Positions 19,288-28,672 of a stretch of DNA of 64,000 nt are shown here, piece after piece. A program made the translations under genes and the position numbers. The stretch is from Terriglobia bacterium (lineage in GTDB: Bacteria > Acidobacteriota > Terriglobia > JAJPHL01), in assembly GCA_021325275.1 (NCBI GenBank), contig JAJPHL010000039.1, forward strand, positions 1 through 64,000, in the 5' to 3' direction. The stretch's first letter is position 1, and each line of letters starts with the position of its first letter. The notes under the pieces were generated by a model, which had not been told where the DNA came from, did not search any database, and saw only the letters and a program-made list of their open reading frames with translations.

Positions 19288-19974
19288 ATGGACAACGCGT
19301 CCACATACATCGTGATCCCCGCGCACAACGAGGCGTCGGTGATTCGCGCGACCGTCGAACCGCTGATCGCCGCGGGATACACGGTGGTGGTCGTCGACGA
19401 TGGATCGACGGACGGAACGGCAGAGGCGCTCGACGGATTGCCGATCGTGCGGCTGCACCACGCCGTGAATCTCGGAGCGGGCGCGGCCACGGAAACGGGC
19501 GTCGAGTACGCGCGGCGCAATGGCGCCGAGTTCGTCGTACACTTCGACGCCGATGGCCAGCACGACGCCCAGCAGATTCCCGCGATGCTCGCGCCGCTGC
19601 GCGAGGGCCGCGCGGACGTGGTGCTCGGTTCGCGCTTCATGCGGGAAGAAGATCGCCGGAAAGTCCCGCCGGCGCGCCGATTGCTCTTGCGCGCGGCCGT
19701 CCTGTTTTCCGCGTTCAGCACCCGGCTGCCTTTGACCGACGCGCACATCGGATTTCGCGCCTTCTCGCGCCGCGGCTTCGAGGCAGTCCGACTTCGCGAG
19801 CCGGGTTTCGCGCATGGGTCGGAAATCCCCGCCGAAATTCACAGGTTGAAGCTGCGCTGGGTGGAAGTGCCCGCGAGCGTTCGTTACACCGACTATTCGC
19901 GGCAAAAGGGACAGTCGGGGTGGAACGCCATCAACATTCTGATCGACTTGGTTGTGCGGAGGGTTTTCCGATGA
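19288..19974 (+). CDS. Glycosyltransferase family 2
   Basis: YIVIPAHNEASVIRATVEPL, VVVDDGSTDGTAE, HFDADGQHD. Confidence 0.93.
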   Translation: MDNASTYIVIPAHNEASVIRATVEPLIAAGYTVVVVDDGSTDGTAEALDGLPIVRLHHAVNLGAGAATETGVEYARRNGAEFVVHFDADGQHDAQQIPAMLAPLREGRADVVLGSRFMREEDRRKVPPARRLLLRAAVLFSAFSTRLPLTDAHIGFRAFSRRGFEAVRLREPGFAHGSEIPAEIHRLKLRWVEVPASVRYTDYSRQKGQSGWNAINILIDLVVRRVFR

Positions 19975-20309
19975 TTGCATTTCAGCCGCTGTTGATTCTG
20001 GTTTTGCTGGCGCTGCTGGGAACGTACATGCTCCGCTTCCGTTCGCTGCTCAGGAATCGGCTGATCGTGCTGGTGTTTTGCGCTGCCAGCGTTTTCTTCG
20101 TGCTCGATCCTGAGTTGACCAACACCATCGCGCACAAAGTCGGCATCAGCCGCGGCGCGGATCTGATTTTCTATCTCGCGCTGCCGGGACTGCTCTTCAT
20201 GATCCTGCTGCTCTACGCAAAGGTGATCGAGCAGGAACAAAAGATCATTCGTCTTACGCGCGAAGTCGCGCTGCAAACGGCGGTGGATGCACGCCGTCCA
20301 CGGACGTAG
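19971..20309 (+). CDS. DUF2304-like membrane protein
   Basis: ATGA overlap with the GT2 gene; small multi-TM protein with C-terminal coiled segment. Confidence 0.7.
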   Translation: MIAFQPLLILVLLALLGTYMLRFRSLLRNRLIVLVFCAASVFFVLDPELTNTIAHKVGISRGADLIFYLALPGLLFMILLLYAKVIEQEQKIIRLTREVALQTAVDARRPRT

Positions 20310-21416
20310 CTATTTCAATAGCGCCTCGAGCGCCCGCCAGTCGAGTTCCTCGGAAATTTTCCGGTCAAGCGCGCCGCCCGGCCATCCCTTTACTTGCTGG
20401 CTGATCATAACAGCCAAGATTTGCGGCGCGGTCGCCGGCAACGACGCATCGAAGAAATCGGGATTCACCGCAACCAGATCTTGCGCCCCGGCTTCGCCGG
20501 CGGCAGCCAACAACAGGGGTCCGCAGCACGGCTGGGTGTTGGTCTTGACGCGCGCCGGCGCTTGCCGCTCAGCCGAAGGCATCGCGGCCATGCGGCTGCG
20601 CGTATCGGTGATGAATTTGCGGTACGGCGCGGCTTGATCCTCGAAGCCCTTCTGCATTTTCTCGAGCGTCTCGTGCATTTTGTTCCACATTTCCGGGTTC
20701 GACTTGTGCACTTGTTCGAGCGTCGCTTGATTCTCCTTGATGCCCTTCTCGAATCCCTCGAGAGTGTGTTGCGCCGTCTCGATGATCGCGTTGAGAACGC
20801 GCTCCTGCGTTACCGGCTTGAAGACCGGCGCGCCGCGATGGGTCATCACGGTCCAATTTCCCCACTGCGCTCCGTGCGGCGACGAACCGGACGGGTGCGG
20901 CGCGGGAAAATACATTTTCCCTTGGCCGTCTTCGATCGATTGAACGCTTTTGTCGAGACCGGCGAGCCGCACGAGATCGTTCGACACCACGGTGATCTCC
21001 GCAGCGAATGCTTCCTGGCTTTGGATGATCCGGCCTCCGGTATTCAAGTAAACCGGTATGCGAATGCGCATGTATCCGTTGATGTGGTGCGGTCTCGAGC
21101 TGCGCGTGTCTCCTTCGGCGTCAATGGATTCCGCGCTGCCGAAGGTGAGCACGTCAAAGCCGCGCGGCTGCGCGAGGGTCGGCATCCGCAGAAGAATCGC
21201 AAAAACCTGATTCGCCACCGTCTTAAACGGCTCGCGATCTTTCAACGGCACCGGCGGCGACGCGACGTCGAAGGCGATTCCGTTGCGATTCGTCGATTCC
21301 GGACCGATCTTGCCCGGCTGTTCCCACGCCACGGGATATTGCGCCACACTGTTTGGAACGGCGACCGAGGCCGTGAAAAGAACGATCGACAACACCCGGC
21401 TAGTTATCGGTTTCAT
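20310..21416 (-). CDS. Secreted hypothetical protein
   Basis: Signal-peptide-like N terminus MKPITSRVLSIVLFTASVAVP; ORF track start at 21422. Confidence 0.6.
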   Translation of the reverse strand: MKPITSRVLSIVLFTASVAVPNSVAQYPVAWEQPGKIGPESTNRNGIAFDVASPPVPLKDREPFKTVANQVFAILLRMPTLAQPRGFDVLTFGSAESIDAEGDTRSSRPHHINGYMRIRIPVYLNTGGRIIQSQEAFAAEITVVSNDLVRLAGLDKSVQSIEDGQGKMYFPAPHPSGSSPHGAQWGNWTVMTHRGAPVFKPVTQERVLNAIIETAQHTLEGFEKGIKENQATLEQVHKSNPEMWNKMHETLEKMQKGFEDQAAPYRKFITDTRSRMAAMPSAERQAPARVKTNTQPCCGPLLLAAAGEAGAQDLVAVNPDFFDASLPATAPQILAVMISQQVKGWPGGALDRKISEELDWRALEALLK

Positions 21417-21466
21417 TGACAAAATACTACAACGTCTGCACGTGCGTTCGGCGATAGGATTCAGAC

Positions 21467-22303
21467 ATGCGGAAACTGCTCGTCTCTTTAATAATGGCTC
21501 TAGCCTCCCTGGCCGCCGCGCAAGCCAAACCGGCGACGTTTGAAGTGGCCTCGATCAAAGCCGCGCCGCCGCCGGATCGCCCGACGATGGGCCGGAACAA
21601 TGCGTCGGCGATGATTGTCGACAACGCGCGAGTCTACATTGCGAGCGCGACGCTCGGCGAGCTAATCAACACAGCGTTTCGCGTGCGCTCATTCCAAGTG
21701 GTTGGACCGCCGTGGCTTTCGGCAACGGGCGCGAGCGCGCAGAGATTCACCGTGCAAGCCGCACTGCCCCAGGGCGCGTCGAAGAGTCAAGCGCCGGAAA
21801 TGCTGCAAGCGCTTCTGATCGAACGCTTCCATATCCAGTTTCACCGCGTCGAGAAGGAACAATCCGTTTTCGCGATGATGGTCGCCAAAACCGGCGCCAA
21901 GTTACGCGAGGCCGGCGTGGACGACGCGCCGACGCCCGCGGCGGCCACGGGCAATCAAAAGGTTTCACAAGCGCCGATGGGCAACACGATCCACATGGAA
22001 CAAGATCTAACCATGGAAGGATTGTGCGATCTGGCGACGCGCTTCCTCGATCGTCCCGTGATCGACATGACCGAGATGAAAGGCACCTATCACGCGATCG
22101 TCGAGCTTTCGATCGACGACATGCGTACCATCGCCGCGCGCAACGGAAATCTGCCGATGTCGGACGCACCGGCCGCGGCCGAGCCGACGGGAAGTACGCT
22201 GGTCGATAGCCTCAAAGCGATGGGATTGCGTCTTGAACCGCTTAAGGCCAACGTCACGCAGTTGGTGATCGACGCGGTGGAGAAAATGCCGGCGGAGAAT
22301 TAG
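21467..22303 (+). CDS. Soli_TIGR03435-type family protein
   Basis: FEVASIKAAPPPDRP...RVYIASATLGELINTAFRV...LLIERFHIQFHRVEKEQSVFAMMVAKTG. Confidence 0.82.
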   Translation: MRKLLVSLIMALASLAAAQAKPATFEVASIKAAPPPDRPTMGRNNASAMIVDNARVYIASATLGELINTAFRVRSFQVVGPPWLSATGASAQRFTVQAALPQGASKSQAPEMLQALLIERFHIQFHRVEKEQSVFAMMVAKTGAKLREAGVDDAPTPAAATGNQKVSQAPMGNTIHMEQDLTMEGLCDLATRFLDRPVIDMTEMKGTYHAIVELSIDDMRTIAARNGNLPMSDAPAAAEPTGSTLVDSLKAMGLRLEPLKANVTQLVIDAVEKMPAEN

Positions 22304-22370
22304 CGGCGAGCCGTCATCGCTTTTACGACGCCCTTTGCAGGAGCGGCCTAAAGGAATTCACGGACCAATC

Positions 22371-23183
22371 CTAGTTTTCCTTCGGCTTCTCGACGTGATC
22401 GATCACGAAAACTTCCACGGGACCCTTCGTCGATTCGAGCTTCAACCCTAGCTGCTGGCGCAGCGCTTCCCCCAACGCGGGACCGTCGAATGTCGGCGGC
22501 AGTTCGCCGTTCGGCCCCACACGCCCGGAAAGATCGGGCGCATATGTCAGCTTGAAATCGTAAAATCCCTTCAAGCCGGTTTGATCGACCACCGGTTTGT
22601 CGATTTGCTGCGCGCCGTTCAGTTGCTGGCTAAGGAACCAACTGAGATATTCCATGTTCACGCGATGGCCTGTAAATTCGGGCGGCGCGGGCGGCGGTCC
22701 GCCGCCGGTGCGCTGAATGGGAATCTCAAACGGCTCCGGTTCTTCGTTCACTTTCATTTTCGATCCGCCTTTGTCGACGGTGATGAAAAACGCCTGCATC
22801 GTGCGCGTTTCCTTATGAAATTTGATTTGGAAACGATCGACCAGCATGTTCTGAAACATGATGTGCAGATTGTCGAGCGTGGTGGGTTGCTCGGACTTCG
22901 CGCGCACGTCGAAGCGATCGGTGTTGATCCAGTCGGGCCCGCCGACAATCTGCGCGTCGCTGATTTTGTACATCAACTTCATCATCAGCTTCAGCGGCAC
23001 GAAGCGCGCCACGTAGGTTTGTCCTCCGGGCAGCGCGCGAATGCCGCCGAATTCGCCTGGTTGCGGCGGTGTGTCCGTGGCTCTCACGCTCGCCACTTCG
23101 AAGTTGAGTTTCTTGGAATCCGTTTGCGCGGCAAGCGAGAGTGCGCCGAGTACGACGGCTAGAAAAGCCGCGGTCGATCTCAT
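22371..23183 (-). CDS. Soli_TIGR03435-type family protein (second paralog)
   Basis: FEVASVRATDTPPQPGE...MLVDRFQIKFHKETRTMQAFFITVDKGG; GGAGG upstream of ATG. Confidence 0.82.
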   Translation of the reverse strand: MRSTAAFLAVVLGALSLAAQTDSKKLNFEVASVRATDTPPQPGEFGGIRALPGGQTYVARFVPLKLMMKLMYKISDAQIVGGPDWINTDRFDVRAKSEQPTTLDNLHIMFQNMLVDRFQIKFHKETRTMQAFFITVDKGGSKMKVNEEPEPFEIPIQRTGGGPPPAPPEFTGHRVNMEYLSWFLSQQLNGAQQIDKPVVDQTGLKGFYDFKLTYAPDLSGRVGPNGELPPTFDGPALGEALRQQLGLKLESTKGPVEVFVIDHVEKPKEN

Positions 23184-23254
23184 AGGTAGACCTCCGACAT
23201 CTCGAACTATTATGACGCCGGGCGCCCGCGATTGTTAGCCGGCAAACCGCAAAA

Positions 23255-24805
23255 TCACGAAAAATCCGCCAGCATCAACTCGCCGCAAATCTGGCACATC
23301 GTGGCGACCTGCGTCACAAACTGCTTGGTGTCGAGATAATCCATGCGTGCTTTCGTCGACCAATACGCCGACATCGATCCCATCGTCGACGCGCCGGGCA
23401 CGCCCAAGCGCCGCGCGATGCCGCCGAGTCCATACCACGGCCCTTGCTCGCCGCCATGGACGCCCTTGCGTCCGGGCACTTGCAATTGTACGCGCGGCAG
23501 CTTGTTGTCCTTGATCGCGCGAATCGCCACGTCGACGAGCTTCTGGTTGTTCGATGTCCAAACGGTCGACACTTCCACCTGATTCGTGCGGTGATACGAT
23601 TCGCCTGGCGCTTCCACCACTTCCATTTGTCCCAAATGCTCGATGCCCATCGCCGCGATCACTTTCTTGTAGAGGTCCGGATGACTGGTGACGTAATCCT
23701 GTTCGGCGAACGCACGCTCCTGTCCCGGCATGTAATGCCGGCAATCGTACATGAGCATCAGCGTACGCGGCCGCTGCGATTGCGGAATGTGCGAGAAATA
23801 CTTCACCATCGCTGCAATGCCGAGCGCGCCGTTTTCCTGCGAGATCGAAGGACCGTCCGTGTGCGTGATCAGCAGAATCTGCTTGTCCATGGCGGTCTTG
23901 TAATCGGCGCCTGGGAGATAGCCGAACAGTTGATACGTTTCCGCTTGCTCCGTCTTCGCGATCAATCGCAGCGTGCCGGATTTGCCGGCCGCCGCCGCAT
24001 CGACGATTGGTGCGCCGCTGTCTTTGTCAAGATAAAGCGTCGGCAGATCGTAGAGCGCCGGGGGGCCGAACGTGTACGTGCCGGCCAGCGCTTCGAACGA
24101 CAGCGGCATCACAATGATCGCACCTATAGCGCCAGCGCCGATCGCGCCGCCGGCTGTGAGCGCGGCCTGCGCGGGGCCGAGTCCCATGATTGGGAACGGC
24201 GTGATGGCGTTGCCGCGCGCGCGTTGCGGAACGTCAGGATTTGGAAACGTCTCGGGATTGGTGAGAAATTCATGATCGCCGATCACGCCGGTCTCGGGCG
24301 GCGGCTGCTTCACCACAATCGCGATCTTGCCTTTCAAATCCTCGGCCGGCATTCCTTGTTTGTAAACGACGAGCGGGCCGGTAACGCCGGAGTCGGATGT
24401 GCTTCCGGAGTTGCACCCGTAACTCGCCACCTTGATTTTCTTGCCATCAACCTGCAGCGACCACTGCGAATCGTCGGGATACTCGCTCGTCCACCAGCGC
24501 TTATACGTAAAAGGATTTCTGAAAATGTCCACCACGCCCATGGCACGCCATTCCTTTTCGAGCAGCGCGAGATAATTCTTCCACGACGGGCTACCGGCGA
24601 TCGTCGGGCCGCCTTTGGAATCTTTCTCCACGTGCCAGGCGTGGATTTCTTTTTCGGTGACAAGAAATTTCAGATTGATTCGCGTGAGATTACCGGCCAC
24701 GTCGGCGCGCAGGTGGCGAATGACAACTCCGGGTGCCAGCGCGATCGTCGCGCCCAACCCCGTGATCCCGGTGACAAACGCTCGACGCCGCATGTTGGAT
24801 CTCAT
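23255..24805 (-). CDS. Tat-exported M28-like peptidase with PA-type insertion
   Basis: RRRAFVTGITGLGATIALAPG; ILLITHTDGPSISQENGALGIAAMVKYF. Confidence 0.6.
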   Translation of the reverse strand: MRSNMRRRAFVTGITGLGATIALAPGVVIRHLRADVAGNLTRINLKFLVTEKEIHAWHVEKDSKGGPTIAGSPSWKNYLALLEKEWRAMGVVDIFRNPFTYKRWWTSEYPDDSQWSLQVDGKKIKVASYGCNSGSTSDSGVTGPLVVYKQGMPAEDLKGKIAIVVKQPPPETGVIGDHEFLTNPETFPNPDVPQRARGNAITPFPIMGLGPAQAALTAGGAIGAGAIGAIIVMPLSFEALAGTYTFGPPALYDLPTLYLDKDSGAPIVDAAAAGKSGTLRLIAKTEQAETYQLFGYLPGADYKTAMDKQILLITHTDGPSISQENGALGIAAMVKYFSHIPQSQRPRTLMLMYDCRHYMPGQERAFAEQDYVTSHPDLYKKVIAAMGIEHLGQMEVVEAPGESYHRTNQVEVSTVWTSNNQKLVDVAIRAIKDNKLPRVQLQVPGRKGVHGGEQGPWYGLGGIARRLGVPGASTMGSMSAYWSTKARMDYLDTKQFVTQVATMCQICGELMLADFS

Positions 24806-24811
24806 CGTCGG

Positions 24812-24819
24812 ATTATAAT
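24812..24819. promoter_or_regulatory. Palindromic bidirectional -10 (ATTATAAT) between divergent genes
   Basis: TATAAT reads on both strands; ATGs at 24827 (+) and 24805 (-), 7 and 6 nt away. Confidence 0.5.
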
Positions 24820-24826
24820 ACCTCCT

Positions 24827-25369
24827 ATGAAAAGACTCTTGATTGTAGTTCTCGTGACAGCCGCGCCCATCTTTGCCCAAACAATGCCGGCGCCGGCAGG
24901 ATTGAAAGACGCACTCGTGAAACACTGGCAGCGCACCGCCGAATTGACCATCGCCGTGGCCGAGGCGATGCCGGAGAATGGCTACGTCTTTAAACCGAAT
25001 CCTGAGGAAATGAGCTTCGGCCAACAAATGGCGCACATTGCCACGGCCAACATAGGCGCATGCGCCGCCGCACGGGGCGAAAAAGCCGAACTGCCCGCGA
25101 AGATCCAAGAGTGGGCTAAGGATCAGAACAATGTGCCGATCGACAAAGCCACCGCAATTCCGTTCCTGAAGGACGCGTTCGCGTTGTGCAAGAAGACCGT
25201 CGAGGCAATCACTGTGGACCAGCTTGGCGAAACGATCGGCACGGGCGCGCGCCAGCAAACGAAGTTTGAATTGCTGTGGTCGTACTTCACGCACACGGCG
25301 CATCATCGCGGGCAGGCGGAAGTCTATTTGCGGCTGAAGGGCATCACGCCGCCGCCGTACGTGTTCTAG
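24827..25369 (+). CDS. DinB-like family protein, secreted
   Basis: LVKHWQRTAELTIAVAEAMPENGYVFKPNPEEMSFGQQMAHIA...HTAHHRGQAEVYLRLKGITPP. Confidence 0.83.
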   Translation: MKRLLIVVLVTAAPIFAQTMPAPAGLKDALVKHWQRTAELTIAVAEAMPENGYVFKPNPEEMSFGQQMAHIATANIGACAAARGEKAELPAKIQEWAKDQNNVPIDKATAIPFLKDAFALCKKTVEAITVDQLGETIGTGARQQTKFELLWSYFTHTAHHRGQAEVYLRLKGITPPPYVF

Positions 25370-27453
25370 TTGTTTTCTCCCGGTGTGCCCGCGGATTTCG
25401 CCAGAACCAGGTTTTCAATGAAGAATTCCATCATGCGAGCCTGGTTCACACCGGAGTGTCCTTGATCCGGTCCCACCTGCACTTCAAAACTTTTGCCGGC
25501 TTCCTGTAGCTTGCGGATGAACTGCATCATGTTCGACGGATGCACGTTGTTGTCCGCCGATCCGTAGTAGAGCAGCAGGCGTCCGTTGAGATTCGGTGCG
25601 TAAGTCATTAGCGATCCCGCGTCGTACCCCGCTTTGTTTTCCTCGGGCGTACGCATGTAGCGCTCGGTGTAGATCGTGTCGTAATTCCGCCAATCGGTGA
25701 CCGGCGACGATGACGACGCCGCGTGGAAAACGTCGGGATAACGCAGCAACGCCATTGCCGAAGCGTATCCGCCGTAGGAAGTGCCGAAGATGCCCACGCG
25801 ATTCTTGTCGAGATACGGCCGCGACCACAACGCTTTCACGCCGGCCGCCTGATCGTCGATTTCCGTCGTGCCGAATTTTAGGTAGATCGCGTCGGTGAAT
25901 CGCTTGCCGCGTCCCGCCGCGCTGCGCGAGTCGAGGGTGGCCACCAGAAATCCGTACTCGGTGATGGGATTCGGCATGGTGAACGTTTCGCGCGCGCCAT
26001 TGGTGTCGGGTCCCGCGTAAACGGAGACGAGCAGCGGATATTTTTTCTGCGGATCGAAGTTTGACGGGAAATGCAGAAGTCCGTGCAGCTCCGTTTTGCC
26101 GTCGGCCGCTTTGTACGTGAACAATTCCACGCGCTTCAATGCGAGTTGATCGTACTGAGTGGTGTCACTCTTGGCGAGCTCGGCGACCATCTGGCCCGAT
26201 CCATCCATCAAGGTTGTCACGGGCGGATGGTCGTGCGTCTGCGCCACGTCGACGAAGAATTTCCCGTCGGGCGACACGAAGTCCGTGTGATGAAAGGCGC
26301 GATCGGTGAGACGACGGTCGCCCTTGCCGTCGAGGCCCACGCGATGCAACTGCATCTTCATGTGATTGTCGCCGTCATGCGCCATGTAATAGACCACGTT
26401 GTGTTCTTCGTCAATCGTGACAACGTTGCCGGCGTCGAACGAATTCGCGGTGAGCGTCGCGAGCAGCTTGCCCGAGAGATCGTAGAGGTAAAGATTCTCG
26501 AAGCCGGTGCGTTGGGAGCTCCAGATGAACCGCTTGCCGTCTTTCAGATACTTGATCGCCGGATTTTCTTTCACCCAACTGTCGAGCCATTCTTCCTTCA
26601 CCACGCCACGGCACTTGCCGCTGTCGGGATCGCACGCCGTCAACTCGACAGCATTCTGATGGCGATTCGCGCGATTGAACGTCAGCGCGCTCGAGTCCTG
26701 AGTCCATGCGACGTGATACACGTAATAGCCCATCACGTTGTCGCTCAGCGGCAGACCGCTGCGCGCGTCCATGCGTTGCGTGTGCTTCGACGCCACGTCG
26801 TACACCAGAACGTCCACTTGCGGATTGTCGACGCCCGCTTTCGGATACGCTTCGGAGTCGAGCGTGTCCTGAATCTTTGTTTGGTTCAAACCGAGGTAGT
26901 AATCAGGCACTTTGCTTTCGTCGAAGCGATAGAAGCCGACCTTCTTGCTATCAGGCGACCACCAGATCGCCGTGGTCTGCGCGAGCTCTTCACCATAGAC
27001 CCAACTCGCCGTGCCGTTCTTGATGCGGTCCTTCTCGCTGCCATCGGTGGTGATGGCCGAGGCGTTCGATCCATCGGCGTCGCTGATCCAGAGGTTGCGG
27101 TCCTTGTAATACGCTTTGTATTTTCCGTCGGGCGACACAGCGGAATCGAATTGCCGCCCGCGCGCCGGACCTCCTCCGCCGCCACGACCGCCACGTCCAA
27201 GGCGATCGTTTGTGGCCGCGCCGGTTTCGGTCGCTTGGCGCGTGGCCACGTCGTAGCGAAACGCTTTACCGTCGTGCGAATACTCGAACGTGCCCGCATC
27301 TTTCCACGTGACCGTCAACGCGCCGAGTTTCACCGATCCGGCAATTTGATTGGCAACCTTTTCGTGTTGCTCGTAGCCGGGCATGGTCTTTAGGCGATCT
27401 TGCGCGACGGTTGTGAGTGAGAAGAGGGCGAGGGAAACGAAGAGGCGCTTCAT
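25366..27453 (-). CDS. S9 family (DPP-IV type) prolyl oligopeptidase
   Basis: GTSYGGYASAMALLRYPDVF nucleophile; YYGSADNNVHPSNMMQF. Confidence 0.92.
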   Translation of the reverse strand: MKRLFVSLALFSLTTVAQDRLKTMPGYEQHEKVANQIAGSVKLGALTVTWKDAGTFEYSHDGKAFRYDVATRQATETGAATNDRLGRGGRGGGGGPARGRQFDSAVSPDGKYKAYYKDRNLWISDADGSNASAITTDGSEKDRIKNGTASWVYGEELAQTTAIWWSPDSKKVGFYRFDESKVPDYYLGLNQTKIQDTLDSEAYPKAGVDNPQVDVLVYDVASKHTQRMDARSGLPLSDNVMGYYVYHVAWTQDSSALTFNRANRHQNAVELTACDPDSGKCRGVVKEEWLDSWVKENPAIKYLKDGKRFIWSSQRTGFENLYLYDLSGKLLATLTANSFDAGNVVTIDEEHNVVYYMAHDGDNHMKMQLHRVGLDGKGDRRLTDRAFHHTDFVSPDGKFFVDVAQTHDHPPVTTLMDGSGQMVAELAKSDTTQYDQLALKRVELFTYKAADGKTELHGLLHFPSNFDPQKKYPLLVSVYAGPDTNGARETFTMPNPITEYGFLVATLDSRSAAGRGKRFTDAIYLKFGTTEIDDQAAGVKALWSRPYLDKNRVGIFGTSYGGYASAMALLRYPDVFHAASSSSPVTDWRNYDTIYTERYMRTPEENKAGYDAGSLMTYAPNLNGRLLLYYGSADNNVHPSNMMQFIRKLQEAGKSFEVQVGPDQGHSGVNQARMMEFFIENLVLAKSAGTPGENN

Positions 27454-27473
27454 GGTGGGTATAGTATCAAACT

Positions 27474-28106
27474 GTGGATGCAGAGACGATGGTGCGCGAG
27501 CAAGTGGCCGCGCGCGGCGTGCGCGATCAACGGCTGCTCGAGGCCATGCGCGACATCCCGCGCGGCGAATTCGTGCCAGAGAAAGAAAAACATCGCGCTC
27601 TCGAAGATCGCGCACTGCCGATCGGCGGCGGACAAACCATTTCGCAACCCTATATGGTCGCGTTGATGTTGGAAGCGCTGTCATTGAAAGGCACCGAGAC
27701 GGTGCTCGATGTCGGCGCGGGATCGGGATATCAAACGGCGATCTTGGCGCTGCTGGCACGACACGTTTATGCGATTGAGCGCGATCCTGCATTGGTGGAA
27801 AGCGCGCGGGCCGCGTTAGCGCGCGTCGGCTTGCTGAACCATGTGACGCTGGTGTGCGGCGACGGCTCGCTGGGCTACCCGCCCGGCGCACCCTATGACG
27901 CGATCGTGGTGGGCGCGGGCGCGCCCGACGTTCCCGCAGCGTTGGTCGATCAACTTGCCGACGAAGGACGCTTGGCGATTCCCGTGGGCACGCGGGCGCT
28001 CCAGGAATTGGTGCTCGTGCGGAAGTCGGGCGGCGTCGCGCATCGCGTGGGATTGGGCGGATGCCAGTTTGTTCCGCTGCGCGGGGTCCAAGGGTGGGAC
28101 GGATAA
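27474..28106 (+). CDS. pcm: Protein-L-isoaspartate O-methyltransferase
   Basis: TISQPYMVALMLEAL, VLDVGAGSGYQTAILA. Confidence 0.93.
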   Translation: MDAETMVREQVAARGVRDQRLLEAMRDIPRGEFVPEKEKHRALEDRALPIGGGQTISQPYMVALMLEALSLKGTETVLDVGAGSGYQTAILALLARHVYAIERDPALVESARAALARVGLLNHVTLVCGDGSLGYPPGAPYDAIVVGAGAPDVPAALVDQLADEGRLAIPVGTRALQELVLVRKSGGVAHRVGLGGCQFVPLRGVQGWDG

Positions 28107-28111
28107 ACACG

Positions 28112-28411
28112 ATGAAGTACCTCATCAAGTATTCTCCTGATGCGGTTGATCAACTCGAGGCGTTCCGAGCTCGCGATCAGCGGATTGTTTCCGAGGCGAT
28201 CAGCGAACAGCTGGCTTTTCAGCCGGCCACGCCTACAAAGAACCGAAAACGACTGCGCCCCACTGATCTGGCCGTCTGGGAACTTCGCGTTGGCCGATTC
28301 CGCGTATACTACAACGTAGAGGATGAACCGAAGCCGCAAGTCGACATCTTGCTCATCGGCATCAAGGATCGCGATGTCGTGACGATTAGCGGGAAGGTTA
28401 TCGAATTATGA
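28112..28411 (+). CDS. RelE/ParE-family toxin
   Basis: KYSPDAVDQLEAF...KRLRPTDLAVWELRVGRFRVYYNVED...VDILLIGIKDRD. Confidence 0.82.
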   Translation: MKYLIKYSPDAVDQLEAFRARDQRIVSEAISEQLAFQPATPTKNRKRLRPTDLAVWELRVGRFRVYYNVEDEPKPQVDILLIGIKDRDVVTISGKVIEL

Positions 28412-28668
28412 AGACGATCGACTTGGCAGACGCGAATCAGAGCTTGGCCTCCTTTGTCCGTAATGCGGACGCCAAGCCGTTGGTCGTGACGAAGGCCGGC
28501 AAGCCGGTCGCGGCGCTTATTCCCGTCGACGAAGACGGGATCGAGAGTCTCGCAGTTAGCTCCAGCCCCGTGTTTCGGAAATTGATATTGCACTCGCGGG
28601 AGCGCCTCAGAAAAGAAGGTGGCATCCCGGAAGAAGAAGTAAAGCGGCGATTGGGCCAACGCCGCTAG
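28408..28668 (+). CDS. Phd/YefM-type antitoxin
   Basis: ATGA overlap with toxin; DANQSLASFVRNADAKPLVVTKAGKPVAALIPVD. Confidence 0.78.
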   Translation: MKTIDLADANQSLASFVRNADAKPLVVTKAGKPVAALIPVDEDGIESLAVSSSPVFRKLILHSRERLRKEGGIPEEEVKRRLGQRR

Positions 28669-28672
28669 AAGC

